DNA of 64,000 nucleotides from Bog-473 sp963838835 (GCA_963838835.1 CAWITA010000018.1:124001-188000); one strand, 5' to 3'; counted from the stretch's first letter, positions 18,112-28,086 are shown. Notes: a model not told the origin generated them from the letters alone. Made by a program: numbers and translations.

Positions 18112-19313
18112 CAACACACCGGCACCGCTTGGGGGCTGCGCAGGAAGGTCGACGAGGACCAGGTGACGTCGTCGGGCGGCACCGCCAGCTCGAGGGTCGG
18201 GAAGCGACGGAGCAACGCCTGGAGGGTCGCCTCGATCTCGTGGTTGGCCAGATGCGCACCCAGACACCGATGGGCTCCGACCGCGAGGGAGAGATGCGGC
18301 CAGGGTTCGACCCGGTGAAAATCGATCTCCCATCCACGAGGGAATACCGACTCGTCCCGGTTGGCCACCTGGTGCTCGGGAAGAACCGGGTCACCGGCGG
18401 GCACGATGACGCCGCCGCTCAATTTCACGTCTTCCTTGGCCCAGCGAACATTGGGCATGCCGAATCGGAAGCTGGGAATCCACCGCCACAGCTCCTCAAC
18501 GGCGGCCGGCAGCAGTGCAGGACTGTCAAGGAGCTCCTGCCAGAGCCGACGTTGCGCCATGAGCACGTAGAGCGTGGAGCCGAGCTGCGCGGCCGTGGTC
18601 TCGAAGCCCGCGAGGAACAGAGCGAGCGACAGGCTGAGCAGCTCCTCTTCGCTCAGCTGATCTTCGTCGTCACGGGCGTTGACCATGATGCTGAGCAGAT
18701 CATCCGTAGCATTGATACGACGCTCGGCAATGAGTGCGCCGATGTATTCGAGGAGGTGCCCGAGGGCGTCTGCCTTGACTTCCTGCTCCGAGTCAATTGA
18801 CATGAGCGTGTCGACCCAGCCGCGGAAGAGCGGGATGTCCGACTCTGTCACACCCAGAATCCCTGTCAGCAGTCGCAACGGAAGTGCCCACGCGACGAGG
18901 CTGACGTAGTCGGCCCCGGGGCCTACCGCTTGGAGATCCGACAACAGCTCATCGACGGTCTCTTCTACCTGGCCACGCAATTTCTGGATCTGTGCGGCGG
19001 AGAACGCGGTGAGTGTCAAACGGCGCAAGCGCGTGTGCCGGGGTGGATCCATGTTGGCGATGATCGCCGGGTTGTCCGTAAAGTTGAGTGGCATCATCCG
19101 GGGTGCGTCGCGCTCGGCCCCGAGCTCACGGCCGAAACGGCGATCGCCGTAGACGGTTCTCACGTCCTCGTAGCTCGTCGCCAGCCAGCACGGCTCCCCA
19201 TAGGGAAGTTGCACCCGCACTGGCCCCTTCGCCTGGAGATCCCGATAGAAGTCGTCGATGATGAGATCGTCGTGCCGAACGATCGGATAGCCCATCTCAT
19301 TCGCTTCAACCAC
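18108..19313 (-). CDS. Cytochrome P450
   Basis: Bacterial P450 of about 401 residues. The I-helix block is ALFLAGFETTAAQLG (acid-Thr pair), the K-helix ExxR is EELWR, and the heme loop is LAVGAHRCLGAHLANHE with the Cys ligand. The C-terminal STFLRSPQAVPV is typical of class I P450s. The GTG at 19313 has GGGAGCAGG upstream; an ATG at 19388 would overlap the preceding amidohydrolase gene. It leads the four-gene chain joined by GTGA overlaps: P450, 62-residue protein, hydroxyacid dehydrogenase, SnoaL. Its redox partner is not in the operon. Confidence 0.93.
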   Translation of the reverse strand: MVEANEMGYPIVRHDDLIIDDFYRDLQAKGPVRVQLPYGEPCWLATSYEDVRTVYGDRRFGRELGAERDAPRMMPLNFTDNPAIIANMDPPRHTRLRRLTLTAFSAAQIQKLRGQVEETVDELLSDLQAVGPGADYVSLVAWALPLRLLTGILGVTESDIPLFRGWVDTLMSIDSEQEVKADALGHLLEYIGALIAERRINATDDLLSIMVNARDDEDQLSEEELLSLSLALFLAGFETTAAQLGSTLYVLMAQRRLWQELLDSPALLPAAVEELWRWIPSFRFGMPNVRWAKEDVKLSGGVIVPAGDPVLPEHQVANRDESVFPRGWEIDFHRVEPWPHLSLAVGAHRCLGAHLANHEIEATLQALLRRFPTLELAVPPDDVTWSSSTFLRSPQAVPVCW

Positions 19314-19362
19314 GTCGCCTGCTCCCTCTGATCGCCCGTCAAGCAACCATCCTCGCGCTCGC

Positions 19363-20761
19363 TCAGCGCCGAGCTGCGACCCCGACAAGGTCCTCTTCTA
19401 CCAGCGGCTCGATGGCCGGGATACTTTCGTCTCCCTCGGCAGCCTTCAGGTAGCCCCCGCGGGCGTCGAAGTTCTCCATGAGTTCTGGGCGGATGTTGGG
19501 ATCGGTTGCGTTGATCTGTTCCACCGTGGGACCGATACGGCCGGCAATCTCCGTCAACCGGCTGCGGTCGAGACCGAAGAATCCGATGGCGTTCTCGCCG
19601 AGCATGAGCCGCAGCTCGTTCTCGGGAACTCGGTAAAACGCATCTTGCAGCCACTGTGTGGTGTGAGGCCAGGTGCTCTCGAAATGTGGATAGTCACGGC
19701 CGAACAGGATTGTCTCGACCCCGATTTCGTACCGCATCTCGACCTCGGCCTTGTGGATGAAGGACGCGCCGGCAAGGCAGTTGCGTCGCCAATACTCGCT
19801 CGGCTTGAGAACTGCTGGTATTTCAGCTCGATGAGCATCGTAGAACGAATCGAGAAACTTGAGTGTCGCAGGGATCCAGTCGAGCTCGGATCTCCGTGAG
19901 CATGAGCCTGAGGTCGGGGTGTCGGTCGAAGACCCCGCCGAAGACCAGCTGCCACAATGGACGCCTGGAATAGACGTTGCGATTCACCCAATTGGAGAAG
20001 AACAGCGCGGAATCGTCACTGACGGCGTCGGCGTGCTGAAGAATCTTCTGAACGTCATCGGTGCCACCCGCCGCTTCGGCCGCCGCTCCATAGATCTTCT
20101 CGATCTCCTTGAAAACGACGCCTTGTGCGGTACCGAACCCGGCGTGAACGACGAGAGCGATGTTGCGTTCCGCGCACGTCCGCCAGTAGGGCTCCCAGTA
20201 TTCGTCGAAGAGCTCCGGGAGTCCGGGATGGGTCAAGTAGTGCGGAACATAGGTGGCGGTGAACCCGTGATCGGCAACCCAATTGAGCTCTGCCACGGCC
20301 GCGTCGATGTCGGTGCAGGGACCTACGGCAGCCGTCAACAGGAACCGGTCCAGGGCGAATCCGAAGGCGTCGGCCGCCCATCGGTTCCAGGCCTGCGCCC
20401 CGGCCTCCCAGGCCTCGAGAGGGTACAGACGGTTCGTCGCGTTGTGGAACAGGTCGCCGAGACGCGAGTCGCCGTGGAAGACGAACTCGGCTGCGACTCC
20501 CTCTCGGTCCATGTCAGCGAGCCGCAGAACAGGATCATGAAGTCCGTGCCAGCCCGACGTGTGCACCTCGCGGTGCTCCGGAAGCGGGGCTGACGTCGTC
20601 TTTTTCGCCCCGAGCAGCGCCGTGGCAACCGGGTAGATGGCGTTGTCCTCGTGAAGGCTGGGGATTAGCTCATGGAAACGTGGATCCAGATAGTCGCTCC
20701 AGAGCTCCTTGGGAATCCCCGCATGGCTGTCGGAGGATATGAAGATGAGTCTGTCATCCAT
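19363..20761 (-). CDS. Amidohydrolase family 2 (ACMSD-like) protein, frameshifted
   Basis: Close paralog of the gene at 33587. Its N-terminal part has Asp11-x-His13 (SSDSHAGIPKELW), ALVVHAGFGTA and GGVFDRHPDLRLMLTEIR. The frame breaks at about 19885. The following frame reads LDWIPATLKFLDSFYDAHR, KPSEYWRRNCLAGASFIHK, then FGRDYPHFESTWP and LMLGENAIGFFGLD, aligning throughout with the intact paralog. One extra base accounts for the break; the restored protein is about 465 residues. It is followed 49 bp later by the P450 operon and may share its promoter. Confidence 0.85.
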
Positions 20762-20982
20762 AGGTGATCCTTTCGATTCTTGGAAGGCGTCTCGGAGACC
20801 CGGGCGGTGCCTTTGCCTGATCCGCCACCATTCCTTGCAAATCTAGTATTCGTCTTCACGAACCAACCTTTTAGCCGTGCGCCATTGCCATGGTTGACGC
20901 AAGCAATTGGCCACGCCGACGGCCGTCGCCGCAGCGAGATCGTCTCCGACCTCCAGTCCTGCTGCGTCTTCGGGCCGGGCCA

Positions 20983-21906
20983 TCAGAGAAGCGCGGACGG
21001 CACCGGGGTGTGTGGTCGATGGAAATTGAAGGCGTCAGGCCACCCATTCCCGGCGTGGAACTCAATGTCGCGCCGGATAATCGAAGACAAGTCCTCCGGC
21101 TGCCAACCCTCAACAAGCTCCTTGCCCGCGAGGTCATAGGTAGGTCGGTCGAGCTCGAGCAACAACTGCAGGCTGTAGGCGATCCTCCCCGTGAGTACGG
21201 CCGGGTCACCGGTGCACAGTGCCAGGGCGCTCTCTGCCATCGTTTCGACGGGCTCGCAGATCTCGTTATGGGTCACGATGTTGCCCGCCTTGACGCGCGA
21301 TGTGAGAATCGCGATCTGCGGGGTGAGGCCGTTGACCGCAATGACCCCCTCGTTCTCACCTGCCGCCGCGAGCGTCAGTCGGTTGAGTGCAGCCTTGGTC
21401 GCGCCGTACATCGCGCTTCCGTCCTTTGCCTTCAAGGCAAACGGGGGCCCAGGAGGCAGCTCAGCACTGAAGCTGGTCAGGTTGAGGATCCATCCCTCCC
21501 CCCTTGCCCGCATCCCGGGGATCACTTGTGACATGTGGAGCCACGGCGCCCACAGGTTGCATTGCGTATAACTCTCCAGCTCAGGGACTGTGAATTCGTG
21601 CACCGGCTTCAAGGTGTGCGCCACGGCGTTGTTGACCAGGACATCGATCGGCCCGAGGGCCTCCTCCGTCTGCGCGACGAGCGCGTCGCGACCCCCATCG
21701 GGATCGCTCAGGTCGCAAGGAAACATGACGGCAGCGCCCCCAAGCTCCTCAATGATGGCCAGGGTCTCCATCAGCCCGTCGACCGATCGCGCCGTGATCG
21801 CCACCTTGGCGCCCTCCGCCGCAAACCGCACCGCGACAGAGCGGCCCGTCCCACCCTCGCTGGCTCCCGTGACCAGCGCGACCCGGCCGTGCAAGCTCTG
21901 GCCCAT
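20983..21906 (-). CDS. SDR family oxidoreductase
   Basis: 307-residue short-chain dehydrogenase. Motifs: TGASEGGTGRS (13-23), CDLSDPDGG, VNNAV (91-95), Ser145/147 and Tyr167-x3-Lys171 (YGATK). An insertion PPGPPFALKAKDGSAM between Ser and Tyr is longer than usual. The C-terminal part is also long and lacks the common PVDGG end, so it is not a plain FabG-type enzyme. ATG 21906 has AAAGGGGGA upstream. It sits between another SDR and the frameshifted amidohydrolase on the minus strand, with about 200-bp gaps. Confidence 0.85.
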   Translation of the reverse strand: MGQSLHGRVALVTGASEGGTGRSVAVRFAAEGAKVAITARSVDGLMETLAIIEELGGAAVMFPCDLSDPDGGRDALVAQTEEALGPIDVLVNNAVAHTLKPVHEFTVPELESYTQCNLWAPWLHMSQVIPGMRARGEGWILNLTSFSAELPPGPPFALKAKDGSAMYGATKAALNRLTLAAAGENEGVIAVNGLTPQIAILTSRVKAGNIVTHNEICEPVETMAESALALCTGDPAVLTGRIAYSLQLLLELDRPTYDLAGKELVEGWQPEDLSSIIRRDIEFHAGNGWPDAFNFHRPHTPVPSALL

Positions 21907-22103
21907 AGCGTCCCCCTTTTGCGGATTCGTGGAGCGAGAGCTATTCACTTCATACTCCAGTTTGCGGTGAGTTGGCTTCCCAAACTTTGCCGTGCGGCGC
22001 GGGCGCCCGTGAGGCCGACCGGAAGCCACGAACCAGCCGGATTCATCCCGTGTCCGTTCTGGTCGCAAAGAGCAGCATGAGAGTGCAGCGCGATCCGTCA
22101 GGC

Positions 22104-22901
22104 TCAGTGGGAGCGTGCGACCGTTCCACCATCGACTGGGATCATGACTCCAGTGATGTAGTGCCCTTCCGCGCTGACGAGGAACAGAGCCGTTTGCGCA
22201 ATATCCCAGGCGTCTCCTTCGCTGGGCAAGGAGATCTTGAAAGAGAGATCGAGCTGCGCCGGATCCAGCCCGGCTTGCGTGATGGCGCTATTGCGCATCG
22301 GCGTGTCGATGATGCCCGGCGCGATGCAGTTGATGCGGATTCCATCCTTGCCGAAGGCATCGGCGACGTCGTACATGAGACCCTCCAACCCGGCTTTCGC
22401 CGAGGCGTAGGCGGTCTGTCCCCGCCCACCTTGGCCGCGCAAAGCTGCGATCGACGAAATGTTCACGATGGACCCACCACCTCCACGTTGCATGACCGGG
22501 ACCACCGCCTTGATGAGCATGAACGGCGCGGCAAGATTGACGGTCAAGATCGTCTGGAGCAGGTCGATCGTCGTGTCGAGCAAGTTGGTCGAAGATGAGA
22601 TCGCGGCGTTGTTCACGAGTATGTCGACCCCGCCGTAACAGCCGACGGCTTCGTCAACAATACGTTGAGCCTGGCTCAGATCGCTCAGATCGGCGGTGAC
22701 GATCGTTGCGTCTCCGCCCTCCTTCTCGATGATCTCCAATGTCTCCTGGGCCCGATCTCGGATCATGTCCACCAGCACGACGCGGGCGCCCTCGCGTGCG
22801 AAGAGCACCGACATGGCCTTGCCCGTGCCCAGTCCCGGTCCACTGGACCCCGCTCCGGTCACGATTGCCACCTTGCCCGCAAGCCTGCCCGAAACCGACA
22901 A
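22104..22901 (-). CDS. SDR family oxidoreductase
   Basis: Classical SDR of 265 residues: VTGAGSSGPGLGTGKA glycine motif (expanded), Asp after beta-2 (LVDM, NAD-type), ILVNNAAIS, NISSIAALRGQGG, YASAK catalytic block and C-terminal PVDGG. The start is taken as TTG at 22901 because AGGAGGAG lies just upstream and the family N-terminus SVSGRLAGKVAIVTG begins there. An ATG at 22961 would add 20 charged residues. Its glycine motif closely matches the SDR at 24652 (VSGRLEGKVAIVTGAGSSG), so the two are recent relatives on opposite strands. Confidence 0.87.
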   Translation of the reverse strand: MSVSGRLAGKVAIVTGAGSSGPGLGTGKAMSVLFAREGARVVLVDMIRDRAQETLEIIEKEGGDATIVTADLSDLSQAQRIVDEAVGCYGGVDILVNNAAISSSTNLLDTTIDLLQTILTVNLAAPFMLIKAVVPVMQRGGGGSIVNISSIAALRGQGGRGQTAYASAKAGLEGLMYDVADAFGKDGIRINCIAPGIIDTPMRNSAITQAGLDPAQLDLSFKISLPSEGDAWDIAQTALFLVSAEGHYITGVMIPVDGGTVARSH

Positions 22902-23111
22902 AGGTCCCTCCTCCTGCCTCCGCTCCGAGCGATCCTCCGGCGAAAACGGAAGACGCCACACCGCCCTCCACCGGGTGGGCAGCGTACTACGGGACGGTTA
23001 CACTCGATGTCGGCGTACGAATCTTTGGTAAGTCGGCGTAAGGACGGTAGGGGTTCCCCGGCAATTCGGGAGCGATGATCGCCGTCGCCACCGACGGGGT
23101 GCGGAGGTGCC

Positions 23112-24554
23112 ATGTCGCAGACCAGCCAGGCGAGATCGCGTTCGGCACAGCTTCGTGCGCAACTGGGACACCCAGTCCTCGACGGCGATGGTCATATCGT
23201 CGAACTGATGCCCGTCTTTCTCGACTTCGTCCGCGATCACGGGCACGGGCCGCTCCTCGAAGGGATGCTCAACCGCCGCCGAAGGATCGAAGACCTCTCG
23301 ATGGAGGAACGGCGCCGGGGCGGTATCCTCCCGCACTCTTGGCATGTGCCGACGAGCACCGAGTACTACGCGACGGTAACGTCCCCGAGGCGATACCACG
23401 AGCGGATCGGTGAGGCGGGCATCGACTTCGCCATCCTCTACCCGACGGTCGGCATCGCCCTCTTGCAATTGCTCGACGACGAACAACGCGTGACGCTCTG
23501 CCGCTTGTACAACGAGTTGATGGCCCAGCAATACCGACCCTATGCCGACCGGCTCACGGTCGCCGCGCTGATCCCGATGAACACCCCCGACGAGGCGATC
23601 GCCGCCTTGGACCACGCCAAGGCATTGGGGTCCAAGGTGGCCCTGATGGCGAGCCATGTGCATCGGGCACTGCCCGGTACTCCCATGCCCGTCGATGACC
23701 CCTGGGTCGACGTCCGGACTCCGGAGTGGGAGACGAGGGGATGGATCGACACGTTCGGCATCGACAGCCTCTATGACTACGACCCGGTCTGGGCCAGGGC
23801 GATCGCATTGCAGCTGCCGCTCTCTGCCCACACCGCCGGCATCGGCGCCAGTGACCGAGCCTCGATATCCAACTTTGTGTTCAACCAGATCGGACATTTC
23901 GCAGCAGCAGGCGGCGCGCTCGCAAAGTCACTATTCCTCGGTGGAGTGACAGCACGATTCCCCCGCCTCCGGGTGGCGCTGCTCGAGGGTGGTGCTGCCG
24001 TCGGCGTTCAGATCTATATCAGTCTCGTGGGCGACTGGCTGAAGCGGGGCGGGTCGGCCATCGGCCGGCTGAACCCCGACAACATCGACAAGGACCTTCT
24101 CATGAAACTTCTCGTCGAGAGCGATCAGAGCCTCGCCCGCTACACACCCGACCAGCTCATTCGTGCGCAAAACGACATGACGCGTCCTCGTGATGATTTC
24201 GACGCGGCGGCGCTCAGCTCGGTGGAGGACATCCGCGACCGCTTCTGTAAGAACTTTTACTGGGGGTGTGAGGCCGACGATCCGTTGGTAGGAGTCGCCT
24301 TCGATCCCAGGCTCACGCCGCTCGGAGCATTGGTGCCAGCCTTCTTCGCGTCCGACCTGGGTCATTGGGACGTGCCAGAGTTCGACGAACCTTTGGAGGA
24401 GGCCTACGAGCTCGTCGAGCGTGGCATTCTCGATCTGGACCAGCTGCGCCAGTTCCTGTTCGAGAACCCGGTACGCTTCTACGCCTCTCTCAACCCGACA
24501 TTCTTCAGCGGAACCGCTATCGCTGGGGCGGCGGCAGCGGTGTTGGGCCACTGA
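23112..24554 (+). CDS. Amidohydrolase family 2 protein, divergent member
   Basis: 480-residue amidohydrolase, longer and more divergent than its neighbours. The first metal motif is Asp26-x-His28 (LDGDGHIVELMP). Strands include AILYPTVG and LPLSAHTAGIGA, and GGVTARFPRLRVALLEGG replaces the usual FERHPxLR. The C-terminal motif is ASDLGHWDVPEF rather than GxDFPH, so the His after Asp is shifted by one position. The ATG at 23112 has GGAGGTGCC upstream. It is followed by an SDR 97 bp downstream, likely in one operon with it and the cupin. Confidence 0.85.
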   Translation: MSQTSQARSRSAQLRAQLGHPVLDGDGHIVELMPVFLDFVRDHGHGPLLEGMLNRRRRIEDLSMEERRRGGILPHSWHVPTSTEYYATVTSPRRYHERIGEAGIDFAILYPTVGIALLQLLDDEQRVTLCRLYNELMAQQYRPYADRLTVAALIPMNTPDEAIAALDHAKALGSKVALMASHVHRALPGTPMPVDDPWVDVRTPEWETRGWIDTFGIDSLYDYDPVWARAIALQLPLSAHTAGIGASDRASISNFVFNQIGHFAAAGGALAKSLFLGGVTARFPRLRVALLEGGAAVGVQIYISLVGDWLKRGGSAIGRLNPDNIDKDLLMKLLVESDQSLARYTPDQLIRAQNDMTRPRDDFDAAALSSVEDIRDRFCKNFYWGCEADDPLVGVAFDPRLTPLGALVPAFFASDLGHWDVPEFDEPLEEAYELVERGILDLDQLRQFLFENPVRFYASLNPTFFSGTAIAGAAAAVLGH

Positions 24555-24651
24555 TCCACGCTTGGCAGACCGACGGCGAATGCGCGCGGCTTGTCGCACC
24601 CCGGCCGTCCCGGCCCGTAGACAATCCGGACCCGACAGAGAGGAGAGGGTA

Positions 24652-25452
24652 GTGAGTGGCCGACTCGAGGGGAAGGTTGCGATCGTCACCGGCGCGGGGT
24701 CGAGTGGCACCGGCGTCGGTATCGGTCAAGCCATCTCGATAGTCCTCGCGCGGGAAGGGAGCTCGGTGCTTTTGGTCGACAAGGCCCCGGAGCGAGCCGA
24801 GGCGACACTCCGCGGGATGGAGGAGGACTGCCAAGGCCGCGGCAGCGTGTTCACTGGTGACGTCTCGCGCCCGCCGGACTGCGAAGCCATGATCGCCGCA
24901 GCCATATCAGCTTTCGGGGGACTGGATATTCTCGTCAACAACGCCGCGATATCGAGACACGCTTCAATTACCGAGGCGTCCACGGAGCTCTACGAGACCA
25001 CCATCGGCGTCAATCTCACAGGCACCTACATGGCGTGCCGGTACGCCATTCCGGCGCTCGTGGCTCGTGGCGGTGGCTCGATCGTCAACATCAGCTCTGT
25101 CGCCGGAGTCCGGGATACGGGTACCACACACCCCGCCTACTGCGCCTCCAAGGCAGCCCAGCTGGGCTTGACGGTGGACCTGGCCGGGGAATACGGGCGC
25201 GACAACGTCCGGGTGAACGCTGTGCTGCCGGGCATGGTCTCGACCCCGCTGCAGCAGTCGATCGGTGAGGTCGACCGCGAGATCCAGGCCCGACTAAACC
25301 TGCTGGGGCGCATGGGAAACGCATGGGATATCGCCCACGCAGTGCTCTTCTTGTGCAGCGACGAGGCAACCTACATCACCGGCGTCGCCCTTCCTGTGGA
25401 TGGGGGGGCGATTGTTGCTATGCCCGCGTCTGTGCGTCGCGCCGACAGGTGA
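24652..25452 (+). CDS. SDR family oxidoreductase
   Basis: 266-residue classical SDR: VTGAGSSGTGVGIGQA, LVDK (acidic residue for NAD), GDVSRPPD, ILVNNAAIS, NISSVAG, YCASK catalytic block, and ALPVDGGAIV at the C-terminus. The GTG start at 24652 follows GAGAGGAGAGGG; the longer frame upstream overlaps the amidohydrolase gene and is not SDR-like. Co-directional with the amidohydrolase before it and the cupin after it. Confidence 0.88.
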   Translation: MSGRLEGKVAIVTGAGSSGTGVGIGQAISIVLAREGSSVLLVDKAPERAEATLRGMEEDCQGRGSVFTGDVSRPPDCEAMIAAAISAFGGLDILVNNAAISRHASITEASTELYETTIGVNLTGTYMACRYAIPALVARGGGSIVNISSVAGVRDTGTTHPAYCASKAAQLGLTVDLAGEYGRDNVRVNAVLPGMVSTPLQQSIGEVDREIQARLNLLGRMGNAWDIAHAVLFLCSDEATYITGVALPVDGGAIVAMPASVRRADR

Positions 25453-25491
25453 TGGGCTGAGTAGCGTTGCGCTCGAAGAGGCAATTTGAGA

Positions 25492-25523
25492 CCGGCCAGC
25501 CTGCGACGTATCGGCTGGCTCGG
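25492..25523. other. Inverted repeat between SDR and cupin genes
   Basis: GCCAGCC (25495-25501) and GGCTGGC (25513-25519) form a perfect 7-bp stem with an 11-nt loop, extendable with CCG/CGG after a bulge. It ends 12 bp before the cupin start. It could be an attenuator, operator or partial terminator. Confidence 0.4.
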
Positions 25524-25534
25524 AACTGAGGGTC

Positions 25535-25915
25535 ATGGTCTGCTATCACCTCCACGGGGACGCCGCAGGCGAGACGCATCTGACGCCGTTGGAGTTCCCG
25601 GTCAAGGAGACATCTGCCGGCTTGGTCCGGGGTCTCAATGACATACCCGCGACGGCGCTGGGATTCGGCGAGTTCGTCGGCCGCAAACCCGACGTCGGCC
25701 TGCACAACGCGCCCCGGCGTCAATTCCTGGTCGTGCTCGGTGGGGAGCTCGAGATACTGACGTCGCTCGGCGATTCGCAACTGTTGGGACGGGGCGACGT
25801 CCTCCTCGCGGACGACGTCGCCAGCAAGGGTCACGTGAGCCGCGACGTTGGCGAGGACCCTCTCATGCTCCTGGCCATCGGGATCTCATCGGAATGGCTG
25901 GGTCTCGAGACATGA
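25535..25915 (+). CDS. Cupin-fold small protein
   Basis: 126-residue single-domain protein resembling cupins that lack a strict metal site. LHNAPRRQFLVVLGGELEI corresponds to cupin motif 1, and GRGDVLLADDVASKGHVSRD to motif 2. It has one His in motif 2 but not the full His-x-His-Glu set in motif 1, so metal binding is uncertain. Starts at ATG 25535, 83 bp after the SDR. Similar proteins act as small isomerases, decarboxylases or ligand sensors. Confidence 0.7.
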   Translation: MVCYHLHGDAAGETHLTPLEFPVKETSAGLVRGLNDIPATALGFGEFVGRKPDVGLHNAPRRQFLVVLGGELEILTSLGDSQLLGRGDVLLADDVASKGHVSRDVGEDPLMLLAIGISSEWLGLET

Positions 25916-26221
25916 GCCGAAGGTGGGCGGAGGAACCAACATCCTGGCCACTGCGGCTCGGAACCCCGCTCAGCACCGCAGGTGGAGGTGGGAACACCGC
26001 GGTGCCGCACTCTTCCTTGCCGGAGCTAGGGGAGTGGCCCCCGACCAGCGTGCTCCTTCCCATCGATGCCGGACGGCCACCCGGTCAGCAGTTCTGACGC
26101 CTCCGTCGTGACGCAGATCGATTGCACGGGGTACGTCCTCACAACTGTGGCTTGGTCGCGCCTCGTATTAGCGTGAGCAGATTCCGCGACGCATGCGTGA
26201 CACGGTTCGAAAGGAGTGGGC
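25916..26221. other. Intergenic region (306 bp)
   Basis: Lies between the cupin and the MFE-type SDR, both on the plus strand. Apart from the ribosome site AAAGGAGTGGGC before 26222, no gene, hairpin or clear promoter stands out. Confidence 0.3.
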
Positions 26222-27130
26222 ATGACTGAGCTGCGATTCGACGGTCGCTCCGTGATTGTGACCGGTGCGGGCCGAGGAATCGGCCGCTGCCACGCTCTAC
26301 TCCTGGCCTCCCGCGGCGCTCGAGTGGTCGTGGCTGACCTAGGGGGTGAGCTGGACGGAAGCGGATCTTCGACCGATCCTGCGAACGAAGTCGTCAAGGA
26401 AATCGAGGCGGCGGGCGGTGAGGCGGTCGCTTGCCACGCCTCGGTCGCCGACCGACGTGGCGCGGCATCGATCGTTGAAGCAGCGCTCGATTCCTTCGGC
26501 CGTCTGGACGTCGTTGTGAACAACGCCGGGATCGCCGATCCCGACTGGTTCGAAGATCTCTCGTTCGAACGTTTCGAGCGGATGGTGGCCGTTCACTACC
26601 TGGGCAGCGTCTACGTGGTCAAAGCCGCCTGGCCGCATCTTCAGGCTGCCGGAAACGGTCGCATCGTGAACACCTGCTCGGAGGCAGCCATCGGCATCGT
26701 GCCCAAGGCCACGAGCTACGGCGGCGCCAAGGGAGGGGTGCTCGGGTTCACCAAGTGCCTTGCCGTCGACGGGATGAGATACGGCATTCAGGTCAACGCG
26801 GTGGTGCCACGTGCAAACACCCGGCTCTCGGCCCCGTCGGTTCTTGCCCATACGTACGACGTCCCCGAGGACGACTTCGACGACACCATGGTCCACTTCC
26901 CACCTGAGCAGGTGTCGCCGGCAGCGGCATACCTGGCCCATGAGTCCTGCCGGCTAAACGGTGAAATGCTGATCGCCGGCGGCGGGCAGGTCCTACGGCT
27001 GGCCATGGTCGAGTCGAGGGGGATCTCGGGCGACCACATGACTCCCGAGGACATCGAAGCGGAGCTCGACACGTTGATGGACATCAGCGACGGGCAAGTG
27101 ATGCACGCGGAGGTTCTGAGGAGCTCCTGA
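26222..27130 (+). CDS. SDR of the MFE-2/17-beta-HSD4 (3-hydroxyacyl-CoA dehydrogenase) type
   Basis: 302-residue SDR. Beyond the usual TGAGRGIG, VVNNAGI and Tyr-x3-Lys (YGGAK), it has the insertion after beta-2, DLGGELDGSGSS, followed by VVKEIEAAGGEAVA. This is characteristic of the (3R)-hydroxyacyl-CoA dehydrogenase domain of peroxisomal multifunctional enzyme 2. VVPRANTRLS replaces MFE-2's PxAxSRMT block. It would oxidise a 3-hydroxyacyl-CoA (inference). ATG 26222 follows AAAGGAGTGGGC. Paralog at 36113 with near-identical N-terminus. Confidence 0.87.
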   Translation: MTELRFDGRSVIVTGAGRGIGRCHALLLASRGARVVVADLGGELDGSGSSTDPANEVVKEIEAAGGEAVACHASVADRRGAASIVEAALDSFGRLDVVVNNAGIADPDWFEDLSFERFERMVAVHYLGSVYVVKAAWPHLQAAGNGRIVNTCSEAAIGIVPKATSYGGAKGGVLGFTKCLAVDGMRYGIQVNAVVPRANTRLSAPSVLAHTYDVPEDDFDDTMVHFPPEQVSPAAAYLAHESCRLNGEMLIAGGGQVLRLAMVESRGISGDHMTPEDIEAELDTLMDISDGQVMHAEVLRSS

Positions 27131-27148
27131 GGACCAGTCCGCTTCAGA

Positions 27149-27186
27149 CTTCGACAGGGAAGAATTCCCTGCCCCGGCTGTCGAAG
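27149..27186. terminator. Inverted repeat between convergent SDR genes
   Basis: CTTCGACAG (27149-27157) and CTGTCGAAG (27178-27186) are perfect 9-bp arms around a 20-nt loop that itself holds a small hairpin. Both flanking SDR genes end here, so a bidirectional terminator is likely, though T-tracts are absent. Confidence 0.6.
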
Positions 27187-27322
27187 CCGCGTCGTCACGA
27201 CCGAGTCGTGGTCGGTTGCCCAGCCGGGGACACGAGCGAGAGGGACCTTGTCGGCCTGGCCGAAATCAGCGCAGGTGCGCCCGAGCCCTCGAAAACCAGA
27301 TCCGGCGACATGTCCCGGTTTC

Positions 27323-28086
27323 TCAGGGACGCATGCAGCGCCCGCCATCGATGTTGAAAGTGTCGCCCGTTAGGTAGTGGCCTCCTTCCGAGGCGAGGAA
27401 CACTACGAGTGCACCGGCATCCTTCTCGGGATCACCCAGCCGACCCAGCGGGATGTTGGCGAGGGAATGCTTGTAGTGCTCGGGGTTTGCGTCGAAGAAT
27501 TCTTCGAGCCCTCGGTCAGCATGCCCGGGATGATGCAGTTGACCGTGATGTTGTACTGCGCCCATTCCCGTGCCGCGGTACGTGTGAGAGCGCGATTGGC
27601 TTCCTTCGCAGCGTTATAGCCGACCATGCCGACGTTGCCGAGGAGGCCCGCTTGCGAAGCGAAGTTGATGACGCTGCCCTCAGACAGCTTGAGGTACGGG
27701 AAACACTCCTTCATGTAGCGAAATGATGCGAGGAAGCCTGAGTCGATCCCGCACATGACGTCATCGACACTCTGGTCCTCGAGGTTGATCCCGGTGACAG
27801 CGGTCTGGGCGTTGTTGATTAAGACGTCGATGCGTCCGAAGGCTTCAACCGTCCTCCGTACCGCGCTCCGCACGTCTTCATCGTTGGTGCCGTCGGCGAC
27901 TATGGCAAGATGCTTCGCGCCGGGGATTTTGTCGAACTCAATTCTTGTCTTTTCGAGCGTTTCCTGCCGGACGTCGGTAATCGTCACTACGGCGCCAGCC
28001 TTGAGCAACGCGGTCGCCATGCCCTTGCCGATGCCACGCGCTGCGCCGGTGACGATCGCTGCCTTGCCGTCCAACTGTATGCCCAT
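27323..28086 (-). CDS. SDR family oxidoreductase, frameshifted
   Basis: Starts MGIQLDGKAAIVTGAARGIG with TGAARGIG, VLINNAQT and YNAAK. After IPGMLTE the frame changes at 27509-27511. The correct continuation GLEEFFDANPEHY, IPLGRLGDPEKDAG, LASEGGHYLTGDTFNIDGG lies in the next frame and is a perfect SDR C-terminus. The break is at GAGGGCTC, which needs one more G in the run (GAGGGGCTC) to read Glu-Gly-Leu-Glu-Glu, a homopolymer deletion. The restored length is about 254 residues. ATG 28086 is preceded by GGGGGA. Last gene of the minus-strand block from 30536. Confidence 0.85.
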
